This document shows positions 43,117-55,345 of a DNA stretch of 64,000 nt, piece by piece. The translations under genes and the position numbers were made by a program. Source of the stretch: Prorocentrum cordatum (lineage: Eukaryota > Sar > Dinophyceae > Prorocentrales > Prorocentraceae); contig CAUYUJ010004736.1 in assembly GCA_963575745.1 (NCBI GenBank), positions 82,501 through 146,500 on the forward strand, given 5' to 3'. Positions within the stretch are counted from its first letter, which is position 1; every line of letters begins with the position of its first letter. The notes beneath the pieces are model-generated. The model was not told the origin of the DNA. It saw only the letters and a list, made by a program, of their open reading frames with translations, and did not search any database.

Positions 43117-45260
43117 CTACTCCTGCGCTTCCTTCTCCTCCGCCGTTCGCGGGGTCGCCTTCTCTGCTTTGCCTTGCATCATTGCCGCCCCCACTTGAAC
43201 CTCCTCGTCCTCCTCAGGTATCCTCGTTGCCTCGTCCTCATGCTGCCTAGCGACCTCCTTCTCCTCCTCGTCCTTCTCTTTTTCGGCTGCCTGCTCCTCC
43301 TCTCTCTCGCGCTGAGCCCGCATGTCCTGGACCAGCAGCGCGGCGATGTGGTCCTTCTGGCTCGGGCAGCGCCCTCGGAGGCGCACTTGACGGACCAATC
43401 CCTGTGTCTTTGTCCTAGTTCGTACGGGGGATTCGAGCTGAATCCAGTGAGCCAAGGCGTCGGCGTCGTCAGTTTCGACCGCTCTCTGCACGAGGGCCAG
43501 GTCGCGGTGCTCCTCCAACTGCTGTACCTTGTGCTCGTCGTCGTCCCCACCCCCTCCTCATCTTCCTTCTCCTCAGCCTCGCCCTTCTCCGCCCCCCCTC
43601 CGTCGTGTTGCCTCCCACCCGCATTCGACCTTGCCCTCCTGGCGCCCTTCGCCAAGGCGCCGCGAGCTGCGGCGGCTGCTTCGGACTGGGACCTCCCTCC
43701 ACCCCCATCCAGGCGTGGCGCTCCTCCGCAGCTTCGCCCTCCACCACGGCCGCCTCTTCTTCCTCTCCTCCTCCTCCACCTCCCCCTCCTCCTCCTCCTC
43801 CTCCACCTCCTCCTCCTCCTCCTCCTCCTCCTTCTCCTCCTCCTCCTCCTGCTCCCCCCTCCTCAGTACCTCCTCGCTGGTGGCGTCCGAAGCCAGTTCG
43901 TTCGAGCCATCCTGCGAAGGCGCTCTGCTGGCGCATGGTGCTGTGCGCCCAGTGCAGAGGCTTCTGTGGGGCGCCTCCTCGGCGTCGTTTCTGTCTGTGG
44001 CGCCAGCCTCGGAGTCTTCTTCGCGCACTTCATCCTCATCACCCCAGCAGTGCAGCCAGACGTGGCGGGCGTTCGATCAGGCAAATGATGTCCTCCACCT
44101 TCTGACCCATCGTCCTGAAGACTTGGTTGTGCATGCAGTGGGTCTTGGCAGAGACGTCGGCGTCCTGGGCGACCTGCTGAGCACCGAAACAGCAGTACGG
44201 GCTTGGTCTGGCCCTCCAGCATGATCTCGAGGCCGCAGCTGTGTTTGGTGTCCCAGGGTTTCTCGCCGTAGAGCCATTCCTGGAGGGTTGGCCTTGTTTC
44301 GAAGAGCCCTTCGACGATCGCTTTGTCGTCAAAGTCGTCCTCCTCCTGTCTACGCACGCCTGCTTGACCTCCACAGCCTCCACCTCGTCCTCGTAGGCTT
44401 TCTCAGTCTCCTCCACCTCGTCCTCGCAGGCTCCTCGGGGTTCAGGGTATCCTCTGCCGTCCTTGCCTTCCTAGGCTCCACTGTTTCCGTGGCCTCCTTT
44501 GCCTTCGTCTTTCTTGGCCTCCTCTACTTTTCCAGGGCTCATCTGCTTTTTCCTAAGAGGCCTCCTCTACGTTATTTGCCTCAGCAGCCTCCTTGTCCTC
44601 CTCGGTCTCCCTGGCCTCCTTTGCATTCCTGGCCTCCTCCGCTTTCTTAGCCTCGGCGGCTCGGCGGCCTTCCTGGTCTCCCTAGCCTCCTCAGTCTTTT
44701 GGGCCTCCCTCCTGTGCCGTCTTGGCCTCCTCTGTCTGTGTAGCCTCCACGGTGTTTCTGGCCTCGTCTGCCTTCCTGGCATTCTGTTTTCCTGGCCCCC
44801 AGGTGAACCTTCTGGTGGTCGCTGTACTGGCGGCCGTCGTAGCCCTGGAGGTCGTAGCTCTGGCTATCTGAGGGTGGTGAGACCAGCCGGAGCCAGTCCC
44901 GCCCTTCCTCGCCTTGGATGTAGACGCCGCGGAAGCCGTCGTAGCCTTGGCACTTGGCGGTCGTGTTGGCCCCCGTGCTGGGCTGCGTCGCCACACTGGT
45001 CGCGAGTCGCCGCAGTTGTCGCTGTGCTGGACATTGTGCTTGCCGTACTGGTCGCAGTGCTGGTCGCCCTACTGGTCGCCGTAATAGTCGCTGTACTGGG
45101 GGTCGCCCACCTCCGTATGTAACATCGGCGATCTTCTCGGCGACGTAGTTTCACTTCATTCTCTGGTAGTGCAGCGCCGCGTGCACCGGATGGGCGGGGT
45201 CGATCCAGTCGCCCTGCTAGCCGTGCCTCGCACTGTGGCCTGACACTCGCGCCGCGGCGC
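43117..45260 (-). pseudogene. Decayed minus-strand gene: Tyr/Gln-rich, coiled-coil and acidic segments
   Basis: Reading the minus strand from 45.2 kb, coherent protein text appears in pieces that change frame. The pieces include QGDWIDPAHPVHAALHYQRM with an in-frame TGA at 45153 then NYVAEKIADVTYGG; AKCQGYDGFRGVYIQGEEGR; a heptad-like EARNAKEARETEEDKEAAEA block; EDDFDDKAIVEGLFETRPTL; AQQVAQDADVSAKTHCMHNQ and on (one-base shift near 44190); an acidic/Glu-rich tract over (TCC)n at 43768-43865; and MEEHRDLALVQRAVETDDAD then a charged tail to 43117. Several segments have good codon character, yet stops and shifts separate them. It is either a multi-exon gene whose introns I cannot place or, more likely, a degenerating one. 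No family recognised. Confidence 0.4.
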
Positions 45261-45599
45261 GCAGTGGCCTGGGTCGAGCAGGACCCGAACGTGTCTCGTA
45301 GCCTGTCGTGGTGTGCTGTCGCAGTCGCTGTCGCTATCCGCCGCCGCCCTCTGCCAGGCACGGCGCCGCACGCCACCTGCGGCCTCCAACGGCCGCCCGG
45401 CCACCAGCCGCCGCTGCGCGCGGCAGCGACACCGCCAGCCCCGCGTCGGCGGGGGGAGAGATGAAGGGGTATCCTGCCCCTCCCCGCGAGGCCTTTGCAG
45501 CTGCGCGGACCGCCTGAGGGCGACCCCCTGGGGTGCGCCGCGAGGCTCGCGGGGTGGAGCGCGGGGGATGGATCCCGCATATGGCAGTCTCCTCCTCCC

Positions 45600-45756
45600 T
45601 CCTCTTCCCTCCTCCTCCTCCTCCTCGTCCTCCTCCTCCTCCTCCTCCTCCTCCTCCTCCTCCTCCTCCTCCTACTTCTCATCCTCGTCCTCCTCCTCCT
45701 CCTCCTCGTCCTCCTCCTCCTCCTCCTCCTCCTCGTCCTCCTCCTCCTCCTCCTGC
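45600..45756. repeat. (TCC)n tract
   Basis: Near-continuous TCC with occasional TCG, ACT and CAT units. The homopolymer-like Ser/Leu/Pro frames here are artefacts. 45757-46435 has no supported gene. Confidence 0.9.
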
Positions 45757-46435
45757 TGGCACATTGCTGGAAGTGCGGGTACAGAAGCAACAGAGGACAG
45801 GTCCCGCGCCCGCCGCGTGTGGCCAGCGAAATGCCCAGGCTCCGTCCCTCCCCCCTCTCACCCTCCCCACCCATTCCATCACTCCTCCGTGTACCTCCCC
45901 ACCTCACCAGAGCCCCGATGTCATGATTTGTTCGCAGCGTCGACCTCTAGAGGTCTCGACCCCGTTTCCGGGGACTGGCCTTCACCCTGACTCGTCACCT
46001 AACGGTCCCGAGGCACGGCGAGGGCCTCCCGAACTTCAGAATAGCGAAGACCCCTTCGCCGCACTGCTTCACGCCGCGGGGGGGTTTGGGTTCCGACCTC
46101 CTCCCCTGGCCCTCCGTGCCCCCTTGCCACCCCCAGAAGGTGGCCCTGGGCGTGGCCCACTCCAGCCTCGGCACGCCGTCGGTGCTCGTGGCCCGCCTCC
46201 GCGTGGTCGTCGGGCCTGCCGCGGGCGAGGGCGGCGACGCGGAGGCCGCGCCTCCGCGCTGCCCTCGGGCGTTTCGAGTTGCCTGCTTGCTCTGGGGGGT
46301 TCGTAGACTTGGCATCGCTCGGGCGTGTGTTTTTTTTTTTCTCGGCGAGGGCCATCCAGGAGCATCTTGGATCATCTTGGGGAGAAGATACCTCCTGGCG
46401 AAGGACCCAACTATATGCAATTGTGAGTAACGCAT

Positions 46436-47530
46436 TTGCTGGTATCGTCTTCGGTGGAGCTCCTTATGGGACACGAAACGTGTGAGGGGTGTGCCAACAT
46501 GGGCGCGGTGGTGTCACGCGAACGCAGCCACTGGGCCTTCGGTGGAGCTCCTTGTGGGGCCACGAAACGTGTGAGGGGTGTGCCGAAATGGGCGCGGTGG
46601 CGCCATTCGGGCGCAGCCACTGGGGCATTCGGTGGAGATCCTTGTAGGGCCACGAAACGTGCGACGGGTGTGCCGAAATGGGCGCGGTGGTGTCATGCGA
46701 GCGCAGCCACTGGGGCATTCGGTGGGGTCACAAAGCGTGTGTGAGGGGCGTGCCGACATGGGTGCGGTGGTGTCATGCGGGCGCAGCCACTGGGGCCTTC
46801 GGTGGAGCTCCTTATGGGGCCACGAAGCGTGTGAGTGGTGTGTCGAAATGGGCGCGACGCTGTCATGCGAACGCATCCAATCGGGCTTTCGGTGGAGCCC
46901 CATATGAGGCCACGAAACGTGTGAGGCGTGTGCCGAAATTTGCGCGGCGGTGTCATGCGAACGCAGCCATTGGGGCCTTCGATGGAGCTCCCCATGGGGC
47001 CACGAAACGTGTGAGTGGCGTGATGACATGGGTGTTGTGGTGTGATGCGAGCGCAGCCAGTGGCACCTTTGGTGGAGCTCCCTTTGGGGCCACGGGATGG
47101 GCGCGGTGGTGTCATGCGAGCGCAGCCGGTGGCGCTTTCGGTGGAGCTCCCTATGGGACAACGAGACATGTGAGGTGTGCCGAAGTTGGCGCGGCGGTGT
47201 CATGCGACCGCAGCCACTAGGGCCTGCGGTGGAGCTCCTTGTGGGGCCGCGAAACGTGTGAGGGGTGTGCCGAAATGGGCGCGACGCTGTCATGCGAACG
47301 CAGCCAGTGGGGCATTCGGCGGAGCTTGTGGGGTCACGAGACGTGTGTGCGGGGCGGGCTGACATGGGTGCGGTGGTGTCATGCGAGCGCAGCCACTGGT
47401 GCCTTCGGTGGAGTTTCTTCTGGTGTTTCGGGATGGATGTGGTGGTGTCATGCGGGCGCAGCCATTGGGGCCTTTGATGGAGTTTCCTACGGGGACGCGA
47501 AGCGTGTGAGGGGCGTGCCGAAACAGAAAC
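46436..47530. repeat. Satellite-like array, about 12 units of roughly 90 bp
   Basis: Each unit carries GGTGGAGCTCCTT.TGGGGCC, ACGAAACGTGTGAGGGG, TGCCGAAATGGGCGC, GTGTCATGCGA and CGCAGCCA.TGGGGC. GGTGGAG starts fall near 46453, 46540, 46630, 46718, 46799, 46890, 46979, 47070, 47138, 47229, 47318, 47405 and 47476. Most spacings are 87-91 bp; the shorter ones reflect internal deletions. As most units are near a multiple of 3, open repetitive frames of about 30 aa period appear on both strands (minus strand up to 419 codons). Expression is unproven. Confidence 0.9.
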
Positions 47531-47822
47531 ATGCGGAGGGCAGAGGCGAAGAGGGGGAGGAGCGAGGAGGGAGAGGAGCGCGGAAGGTGACGCGGGGCGC
47601 TGTCTCTTCAAAACTAGGACCAAACACCACAGGATTGTGGGGAAAAGCACGCGCGAAACCGAAACATGCACGGGGGAGGTTATCCCAAGGTGGGGTCCGA
47701 GGGACGAACCCAGCTGGATGCCCACACTTCCCTCTTGCAGGGGGCGGTTGGAGCGATTGTAATCTGACCCCACCTCTGCTCCTGCCCCCCCCCTTTCCGT
47801 TCCTACGGCTGCTTACGAGTCG

Positions 47823-48012
47823 TGCAGTCGGACCGAAGCATAAGATCAGGGTCGGTTCGGAAAGGGTACAGTGTACAGTGATGTTCTTCGTGCTTGCTGG
47901 ATGTTCTAGTGCATCCTGGGTGGGGGGTTACCCTCGAACACACTTCAGCTTGGCCGCCGGAAGGTCTCATGTTCTTGACAGATGTTTTCTCCGTCCTAGG
48001 TCCGGCTGTACA
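47823..48012. mobile_element. Inverted-repeat element, TGTACAGYCGGACC family, copy 1
   Basis: The left end GTGCAGTCGGACC mirrors the right end GGTCCGGCTGTACA. The interior shares TAAGRTC, GTCGGTTCGG, ATGTTCTTCGTG.TTG and TACCCTCGAA with 58066-58255. Both copies are about 190 bp. No coding capacity. Confidence 0.8.
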
Positions 48013-49463
48013 CCGGGCGGTGCGTGGTCAGACAGAACGCGCACAGTAGTAGACATGGCATTCAGAAAAGCACAGTGCGAGAATGCGATGGCGCAGCGTG
48101 CGCTTCCAGTCCGACTCTGGCTGAGTTGCGTCGACAGTGCCAAAAATTACCACAGTTTGCTTCAACATCGTCGGGGCGTTTCAAAGGTGTGGCAAACGGG
48201 GGGGAGGTTCAAGATAAGGAGCCCTAAAGGCCTCCCCCTCGGGCCCCAGAGGTGCACGAAAGGCGGCCTTATTCTTCGCACACCCCTCTTCCTTGCCCCC
48301 CCTCCATGAAGAAACGCCCGACGTCCGACGACGTCGGCGAAGACGACGACCTGGATGGACCACCAGATCCCCGATGCTCTGGCGTTGAGGAAGCGCTGGG
48401 AAGCGGGGGAAGCGAGAATGCCTAAATCCTTCAAAAACCATCGGAAAATTAGTGAATCTTGCCTCCCAGGGCCCTCTTGGGGAGCCTCTTGAGCCCGTCC
48501 TGGAGCGTAATGGAGTCCTCGTCGGCCGTCTTGAGGGCATCTTGGGCGTCTTCGGGGCCTCTTGGGACCGTCCAGGAATTCCGGGGGGGCTGGAGCCCCG
48601 TCAGGATAAGGCATACCCAAGGGGGCGGCGGGCTTGGGGGTGAGAGGTGAAATTGGAAGCCCCGCCACCAATTCTGATACCGGCTTGCGTTTGTGCAAGG
48701 AAGGCAGAAAGTTGCACGTGTTTCTCGACCACGTGAGCACATGTTGAGCTCGGAGCGTCGAAGGGGGGGGCAGGGAACCCGAGGGACAGGACAAAGTGAG
48801 GAGGGGCGAAGAGAGGAGGGGGAGGACAAGCTAGGAGCACAAGCGTCACATCTGACGTCCTACCCCTCCGTCCCATCCCTTACCATTTCGTAGATCTCTT
48901 CTTTATTCGCATAGTCGGATGTCGAACAGTGCATTGATCCCAAGAGATAGAGAGAGAGAGCACGCGATGCACAGTGTAGCACGATATAGCACGGCATCGC
49001 GTCGAGAACGCGACTCATTTCGACAACAAGGTCAGAGAAGGAGGCCATAGGGGAGAGTGACCCAGAGATTCGAGGAGCGAGGATGGACCCACAGACAAGC
49101 GGCAGCTTCCCGCTTGGTGGGCAGACTCGTGCCAGAGTCCAATTATATTATATAGAGTCGTGCTGCCACGTTCCGGGTACTCTCGCCCCTCGATTCCTGA
49201 GGGCTCTGCGTCGCCTCCTGCCCCGTGCGGGCAACCCTGGCAGGACCTCCGCTCCGTGGGCCCGCCCTGGCTCCCCGCTCCGCTGCCGACCGCCCCCTGC
49301 CCACGGAGCCGCCGCCGCAGGCCCGCCGCCCCGAGGCTGCGCCGGAGCCGCGGGCCGGCTCGGAGCTGTGAGCGCCGCGCGCGCGCGCGCGGCGCGCGGC
49401 GGGGAAAGGCGCGCGAGGCGAGGGGCGCCCCTTCGAGGAGGGAGGCGGGAGGAGGCCAACGGG
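48013..49463. other. Spacer with CTTGGGGCC fragment, no gene
   Basis: A short frame from ATG 48055 (MAFRKAQCENAMAQRALPVR) ends in repeat text and is unsupported. 48450-48600 holds CTTGGGG-type repeats. 49180-49460 is very GC-rich, with a GCGCGCGCGCGG palindromic run near 49375. Confidence 0.45.
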
Positions 49464-49665
49464 CTTAGGGGAACAAGAAGTGATATAAACATAACAATTC
49501 GGAGGTCCGCGCGGATTTCTCGGATCGGCGCTGGACTCCCCTCCCTAGCGCGCGGAGCGCGCCAGGGGTGGCGCCGGAGGCGCCGCCGGCGGGCCCCAGC
49601 GCCGATCTGAGAAATCCGCGCGGACCTCCGAGTTGTTATGTTTGTGTCAGTTTTTGTTCCCCTAG
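49464..49665. mobile_element. Inverted-repeat element, GGTCCGCGCGGATTTCT family, copy 2
   Basis: Ends CTTAGGGGAACAA and TTGTTCCCCTAG mirror each other. The inner arms TCGGAGGTCCGCGCGGATTT and beyond pair with one mismatch in about 36 bp. The loop is GC-rich. The right end is again TTTTTGTTCCCCTAG, splice-acceptor-like. This is the most symmetrical copy, so probably the youngest. Confidence 0.9.
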
Positions 49666-49940
49666 GGCTGCCCAAAGCCGAGCACTATCTCCCCATCGAG
49701 TGGGCGGGGCGGCGCACGAAGAGGGCCCATTGTGAGAGGAGAGGAGACACTGATTCTTGGAAGGAGGTGGGAACCTGGGCTGGTGCTCTAGCGGCTTTTC
49801 GCACCAGAGGATGGTGGGAGAGACCGGATGCTTTACAGGGGGGGCTAAGGATCAAACTCGCCTCCGCAGGCGAGGCAGGTGCGATGATGATAGAAGATCG
49901 TAAAAGACAAGGGGGAACATAAGACAGAGACTGCAGAACA

Positions 49941-51365
49941 TCAAACAAGTCGCACCGGCCAACAAACATGGGGACCATCATTTAGAAGGGGATCCGCAAA
50001 GGTAACTCGAGAAGCGCCGCTTACCTCGGGTTCGCGAACTAGGGAGGAAGGGGAGGTAATGAAAAGAGAGAAAGGAGAACCCGTGGCATCCTCAAGGGGT
50101 GCGTGCACCGAGCAGCCAGCCTGAAAGCGCACACGAATAGGTTGTTGGGGGTTTAAGATGACCTTCCCCTCCGTGAAGTCCAGGAGACGTATGGGAAGAC
50201 AAGCTGAGGAACAGAATTGCAATGGCCCGTAAAGCGAGCATCATTCATTGAATGCTAGTGCTCAGCGCTAGATGTCAAATAACCCCCTACACCTTGTCAT
50301 TGAGGGGGGAAAGAAGAAAATTCACCAAAAGCGCTTCTAGCGTTGACGGTAAGTGGGGAGATTAAGCACCCGCCCTGAAAGCGTCGTTGAAAGCCCCATG
50401 CTGCGAGGTCATGATAGATCCTTTGTCGGAGTCAAGAATTGCAGCGGCTGGGCAGGGTGATAATGGCGAATGGGAGGTGAGAGATCACCACTTGCATGAG
50501 TGCGAAGGGAGGGCAAGACAGGCGAGTCATACGGCCAGCAATTCATGAGGCCGCGTTGTATCTACCACGCGCTTGCCAGCAGGAGGAAGACCCTTGTTGG
50601 CATCTTTAGTGGGACCCTCCGGGTTACGAACAGATGGCCCCACGAGTTGAGGGATGTCTGAAGTGGCGACCGGGGACCAAATCCACACCTCCTTGTCAGG
50701 CCCCGAGGACTTGAGTTTCAGAGCTAAGGGGCAATCGCCCCCCCGTTGGGAAGCTTCCACGGGAACGTCTGGGAAGTAGGGCGCCATTTGGAGCAAGTGC
50801 GGGAGGCGTGGACATACGTCCGCCCCTGTACCTCACCTTCTCCGAAAGAGTCCTGCATGGACCACGGAGGAAGACATCATGCCCTGACGGGAAGAAGAGA
50901 GGACCATGGCTCGATCAATCGGATGCGATCGAAGAGGAGGGCCATGAAAGAATCGATGGTGTTCAGAGGAGAGGTTGTACGTACAGGAGCCCCCAAAGCT
51001 GAGCATTGAAATGGCTATGTGCCGAGACGAAGGGAGGTTGGGAGGTCAGGGATGTCAAACAACTTGCATGCGCGGAGGGCCTCGACAACCTTCAGAGGAC
51101 CTTGTGGAGGACGAGAAAGTTATCCCAACTCGCTGAAGAGAGCCTTCCTTCTGAGTCAACACCCATGCTACAGCGTAACTGATCCATCATAGGATGCGAG
51201 AAGAGGCGACAACTCATGCATACGGCAGCAACCCAAATTGGGGGTAGCGGGAGCAAGGCGGAGAAGCAACATGTATGTATTTGAGGCGTCTGCCCTGAAA
51301 CAGTCACACTGCAGTTGGTGAACAGCTAATCGTCTAAGGCAAGATTGTGGAATGTCAGCCACCTC
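49941..51365 (-). pseudogene. Possible stop-ridden minus-strand coding remnant
   Basis: One minus frame reads as plausible protein through several stops: TVSGQTPQIHTCCFSALLPL, SWDNFLVLHKVL then TGA, RLSRPSACKLFDIPDLPTSL then TAG, and PFQCSALGAPVRTTSPLNTI. Another stretch (50796-50527) reads FPDVPVEASQRGGDCPLALK and a third (50222-49941) LLDFTEGKVILNPQQPIRVR. No reverse transcriptase, integrase or other motif is visible. It could be an old retroelement or gene remnant, or chance. Confidence 0.2.
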
Positions 51366-52244
51366 ACTTCACCGTTACGCGCCCAACCTTCGGAATACAT
51401 CGATTAGAATTTGAGGCCAGCACGAGCTGGAGCCATTTTGCTACCTTCCCCTGGTGGGCAGCATTATCCGAGGACGTCGACCCAAGGGAGGCTTTATTAA
51501 AGCTCTATTGCCTCGGCTGAGGAGGAGGCGAAGGAGCAGAAAAGGTGGCTGAGAGGATGACCACCGTATCCGCCTTAGGCGGATGGCCATTTCTGTGCTA
51601 GCCCTTGGTCGCCTGCTTCAGATTGTGCCCTCGCCCTAAGGTGGCCGCCGCAGCCGCAACCTTTGCTTGCGAGGGTCAACCCATGTTTAGACGTAAGGCG
51701 TACCTGCTTGGCCGCATTCTTGCGAAAGACACTGGGGAACCCTCTTGGCGGGAACTACTTCCTCGCCAGCGGCTGGGACGGGCGAGGATTCTCGAGGACT
51801 GAGCGGCTGAGCGTTGCGCGTCCCAACCACTGTCTCCTCCAAAAGAGGCAGTGAGAGGAGCTCGACGAGACCTTGAGGTCCCTGAGCCTGGCCTTTTTCG
51901 CAGCAGAAGTGCGCTTGGTCCAGTCCCGCGACAGGTGCGAGGAGCGCAGAGGATTACCTTCTGGGGAGCCAGCAGTAATCTTAGGCCCTGGCTGGGGCTT
52001 GGGCATCTGATGCGTCAGCCGCCCAGGGGTCAAAACGGTCACCGAAGGTGGTAGTTCGATTGGGTGACGAACTGTTTCAGGGACGATTGAAGATGTGTGC
52101 TGATGGGACGCCCTTACAAATTCTTGACGATTCGCTTCTCCACACCAGCCAATCCAGAAGCAGATCGCCAGGCGAGTTGGAAGTGTAGAAGAGTGCAGTG
52201 TAGCAACCGCCTTGGAAGTTTTTTCTCAGAGATTTCTTGACACC

Positions 52245-52715
52245 ATTTTGTGGCTTTCTTGGGGTCCTCGCGGAGCCTCTTGAGGGCACGCTTGAGGCCC
52301 TCTTGGGGCTCATTTGGGGCCTTGGTTGGGCCCTCTTGGGGCTCGTTGGGGAGGTCTGGGAGGCCTCTTGGGCCATCTTGGCCCCCATGGGGGCCCGTTT
52401 GGGGCGAACTTGGGTGCTCTTGGGACCGTCTTGGTGCCATTTTGGGCCCCTCTTGGGGCTCTATTGGGCCGTCTTGGCCTACCGGAAGCGAGGAGGCGAG
52501 AAAGCAAAACGCACAATGTTTCCCCAGGTGTTTGAAGGGTTTTGACATCTTGAAGGGTCTTTGGATGGCTCGGAGGGCTCTTGGAACCGTCCTGGGGCGT
52601 CTTGGAGGTATGCCGGGGGTTATCTTGAGCCGTGTTTAAGCATCTCGGGCAGTCTTGGAGGCCATCTTGGGCTCTCGGAGGCCCTCTTGGAGCAAATTGG
52701 GACAGAATCGGACCC
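52245..52715. repeat. Degenerate CTTGGGGCCTC repeat block
   Basis: Same vocabulary as 16380-18215 in plus orientation. It ends where a (GGA)n tract (52731-52825) begins, the same pairing as at 16291-16380. Confidence 0.75.
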
Positions 52716-52730
52716 TCACACACCTCGCGG

Positions 52731-52825
52731 GGGAAGGAGGAGAAGGAGGAGGAGAAGGAGAAGGAGGAGGATGGAGGAGGAGGAGGAGGAGGAGGAGGAG
52801 GAGGAGGAGGAGGAGGAGGAGGATG
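52731..52825. repeat. (GGA)n tract
   Basis: Dense GGA repeats; adjacent frames are Glu/Gly/Arg homopolymers. Confidence 0.9.
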
Positions 52826-53104
52826 GCCAGGGAGGAGAAGGAGGGTTTCGGTCGGTCTGCGCTCCATCTTGCTGCAGTCTCTTACCCCGAGAGAATGTTT
52901 GGACCGCCACCCTACCCAGCGAAGGAAGGCCCAACGCGGCCCACCGCCAAGCCCTGAGTTCCAGGCGGCCCAACGCACATAAACGAGAGGGTGGCGGCAG
53001 GCGCGAAACGCTAGAAACGACTATGTAATCAGCCTGGGGAGAATGTGTGCAGAGAGCCCCTTCGAGGAGGGAGGATGGAGACAGAGGAGGGAGGAAGGAG
53101 GGAG

Positions 53105-53475
53105 GGACGGGGGACGAGGGACGAGGGACGAGGGACGAGGGACGAGGAGGAGGAGGAGGAGGAGGAGGAGGACGATGAGGCGGAGGTGCAGGAGAGGAGG
53201 AGGATGAGAAGGAGGAGGAGGAGGAGGAGGAGGAGGAGGAGGAGGAGGAGGAGGAGGGGAGGGTAGGGAGGAGGATGGGAAGAGGATGGCAAGGGAGAGG
53301 GGGAAGGATGAGGGTGGCCAGAGAGGAGGGGGAGGAGCGGGAGAACGGGGGGAGGAGGGGGAGGGAGAAAAGGAGGGGAGGGAGGCGAATGGGCGAGGAG
53401 TTGGACGAAGGGGAGGAGGAGGAAGAGGAGGAGGAGGAGGAGGAGCAGGAGGAGGAGGAGGAGGAGGAGGAGGAC
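53105..53475. repeat. GGGACGAGG minisatellite and (GGA)n complex
   Basis: Five tandem GGGACGA units (53108-53145) lead into GGA runs at 53139-53260 and 53400-53475, with GGGAGAGGG-type text between. Confidence 0.85.
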
Positions 53476-53772
53476 CAGTGCAAACCCAAGACTCATCAAC
53501 GATGATGAAGTACACTCTCCCTCCAATATCCCCCATTCATTGGCCCCTACAATGGGTCATTTCCTCTGAGGGACTTGCCCCGTTGGGGGGCAGCCGTGTG
53601 ATCATCCTGAAGCGTGCTAAAACATCACCGTCAGGACTTCAAAGCAACGACTTAACCTGACTGCTACGTCCTGGCGATCCTGAGTCTTGCCAGAACACAA
53701 TTCCTGGGATTCCAACACCTCGAATCAAAACAACTGTTGCGCCCTGACACTCCTGCATCGTTCCAAAATTGT

Positions 53773-53830
53773 CCAGCGCCGATCCAAGAAATCCGCGCGG
53801 GCCTTCGAATGTTTACAGGCATGCCGGTAG
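53773..53830. repeat. Right-arm fragment of GGTCCGCGCGGATTTCT family
   Basis: CCAGCGCCGATCCAAGAAAT, then CCGCGCGGGCCTTCGAATG, matches only the right arm of the element. No mirrored left arm is found upstream. Solo arm or truncated copy. Confidence 0.7.
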
Positions 53831-55075
53831 CGTTATCTTCGTCTGCTTTCACCACCGCGTCGCGGCACTTTCCTCCCGCACTCGACTTTTCAGCCCCCAC
53901 TTCCCGATCGGGCGTCGGCCGCACTCGTCGTGGAGCACGGGCGGCGCGCGCAGTCGGCTGGAGAGGCGCAGTTCTGAGGGTGGGCATCACGAACAGCTCG
54001 TGGCAGAGGAGAGGCACGGGGATGCGGAGGCAGACGAGAATGAGAGGGAAGAGATCTTGCCCTGTCATCCGTGCAGCTTTGTGCTTTCAATCGTGATGGG
54101 ATCAAGCGGCCAACACAGCGAGCGTTCATGCATGATCCCGGTTTCTCCTCCTCATCCTTCTGGTCTCCTCTCTCTCTCTCTCTCTCCCCGTCGTCCTCCT
54201 CATCCCCCTTCCCCATCCTCCTCCCCCATCTCCCTCTACATTGTCGCCCTCCACCTTGTCTGCTCCCCCCTCTACAGTTACGCATTCTGGATACTGATAC
54301 CCCCTCTCGGTCTGGATTTGATTCGGCCATCTCCGCGCAGTGTTTCTACACCGGATTTGGAAAGTTTGCTGTTCTCATGGTTACGATCCGGTTGTTTTCG
54401 GCGGTTCAATTTGGCGTTTCTGCTGCGGGCCTCATCTTCGGATCGGCTCTTTGCTCCCGTCGTTCAGAGTGGCGCTCTCGCCTCAGCGCGGGCCACATTT
54501 CGGGATCCGAGTTTTTTTTCACATGGTCCTTCTGCTCCTCCCGCCACTTCCAGTCCAGCTTCTGCTGCTGCTGATGTTCGTCCTCGTCCTCGTCCTTGTC
54601 ATTCTTCCTCCCTTTACTTCTGCCCATTCCCCTGATCATCCGCCACATCCTCCTCCAATGTACCCAGCTCCTTTTTTTCCGACTGCGCATAAAACAGTGG
54701 TTCTCTGTGGCTTTTTGGAGTTCCAGGTCCGCCATGACACGCGGAAAAAAACGGCGCAATGGGAAGGGCGGGGTGGAAGGGGTCGGATGTCAGAGATGGC
54801 GCTAGCACACCTAGCTTGTTCTCCCCCCCTCCCTCTTCACCCTCCGCATCCCCTCCTCCGTCTCCTGGTCCAGCTTCTCCGGTACCTCTCCCCCCTCCTC
54901 CTGACTTTACCCGTTTCGTTGCCTCCTCCTCTCTCCTCCTCATCGTCATCCTCATCATCCTCCGCCGTCGCAGCGTACTGGCCCTCGTCATCCTTCCCCC
55001 GCCCTCTCCCTCCTCATTCTCCCCTTTCCTCCTCTTCTCCTGCTGCTTTTCCTGTCCCTCCTTTTCCTCCTCCGC
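53831..55075. other. Pyrimidine-rich spacer, no gene
   Basis: CTCTCTCTC (54170-54190) and TCCTCC-rich sequence; frames are Ser/Pro/Leu-rich and not convincing. Confidence 0.45.
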
Positions 55076-55079
55076 CGTC

Positions 55080-55345
<266 letters not shown>

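Noticed and set aside
45313-46306. Frames of 225 and 257 codons through the TCC tract
   Set aside because: Ser/Leu/Pro homopolymers over (TCC)n; the flanks show no motif.
47239-48309. 356-codon plus-strand frame
   Set aside because: A fusion of satellite units, spacer and an inverted-repeat element.
51427-51445. AGCCATTTTGCTACC, resembling the spliced leader
   Set aside because: The match is short, needs a gap, and has no supported gene downstream.
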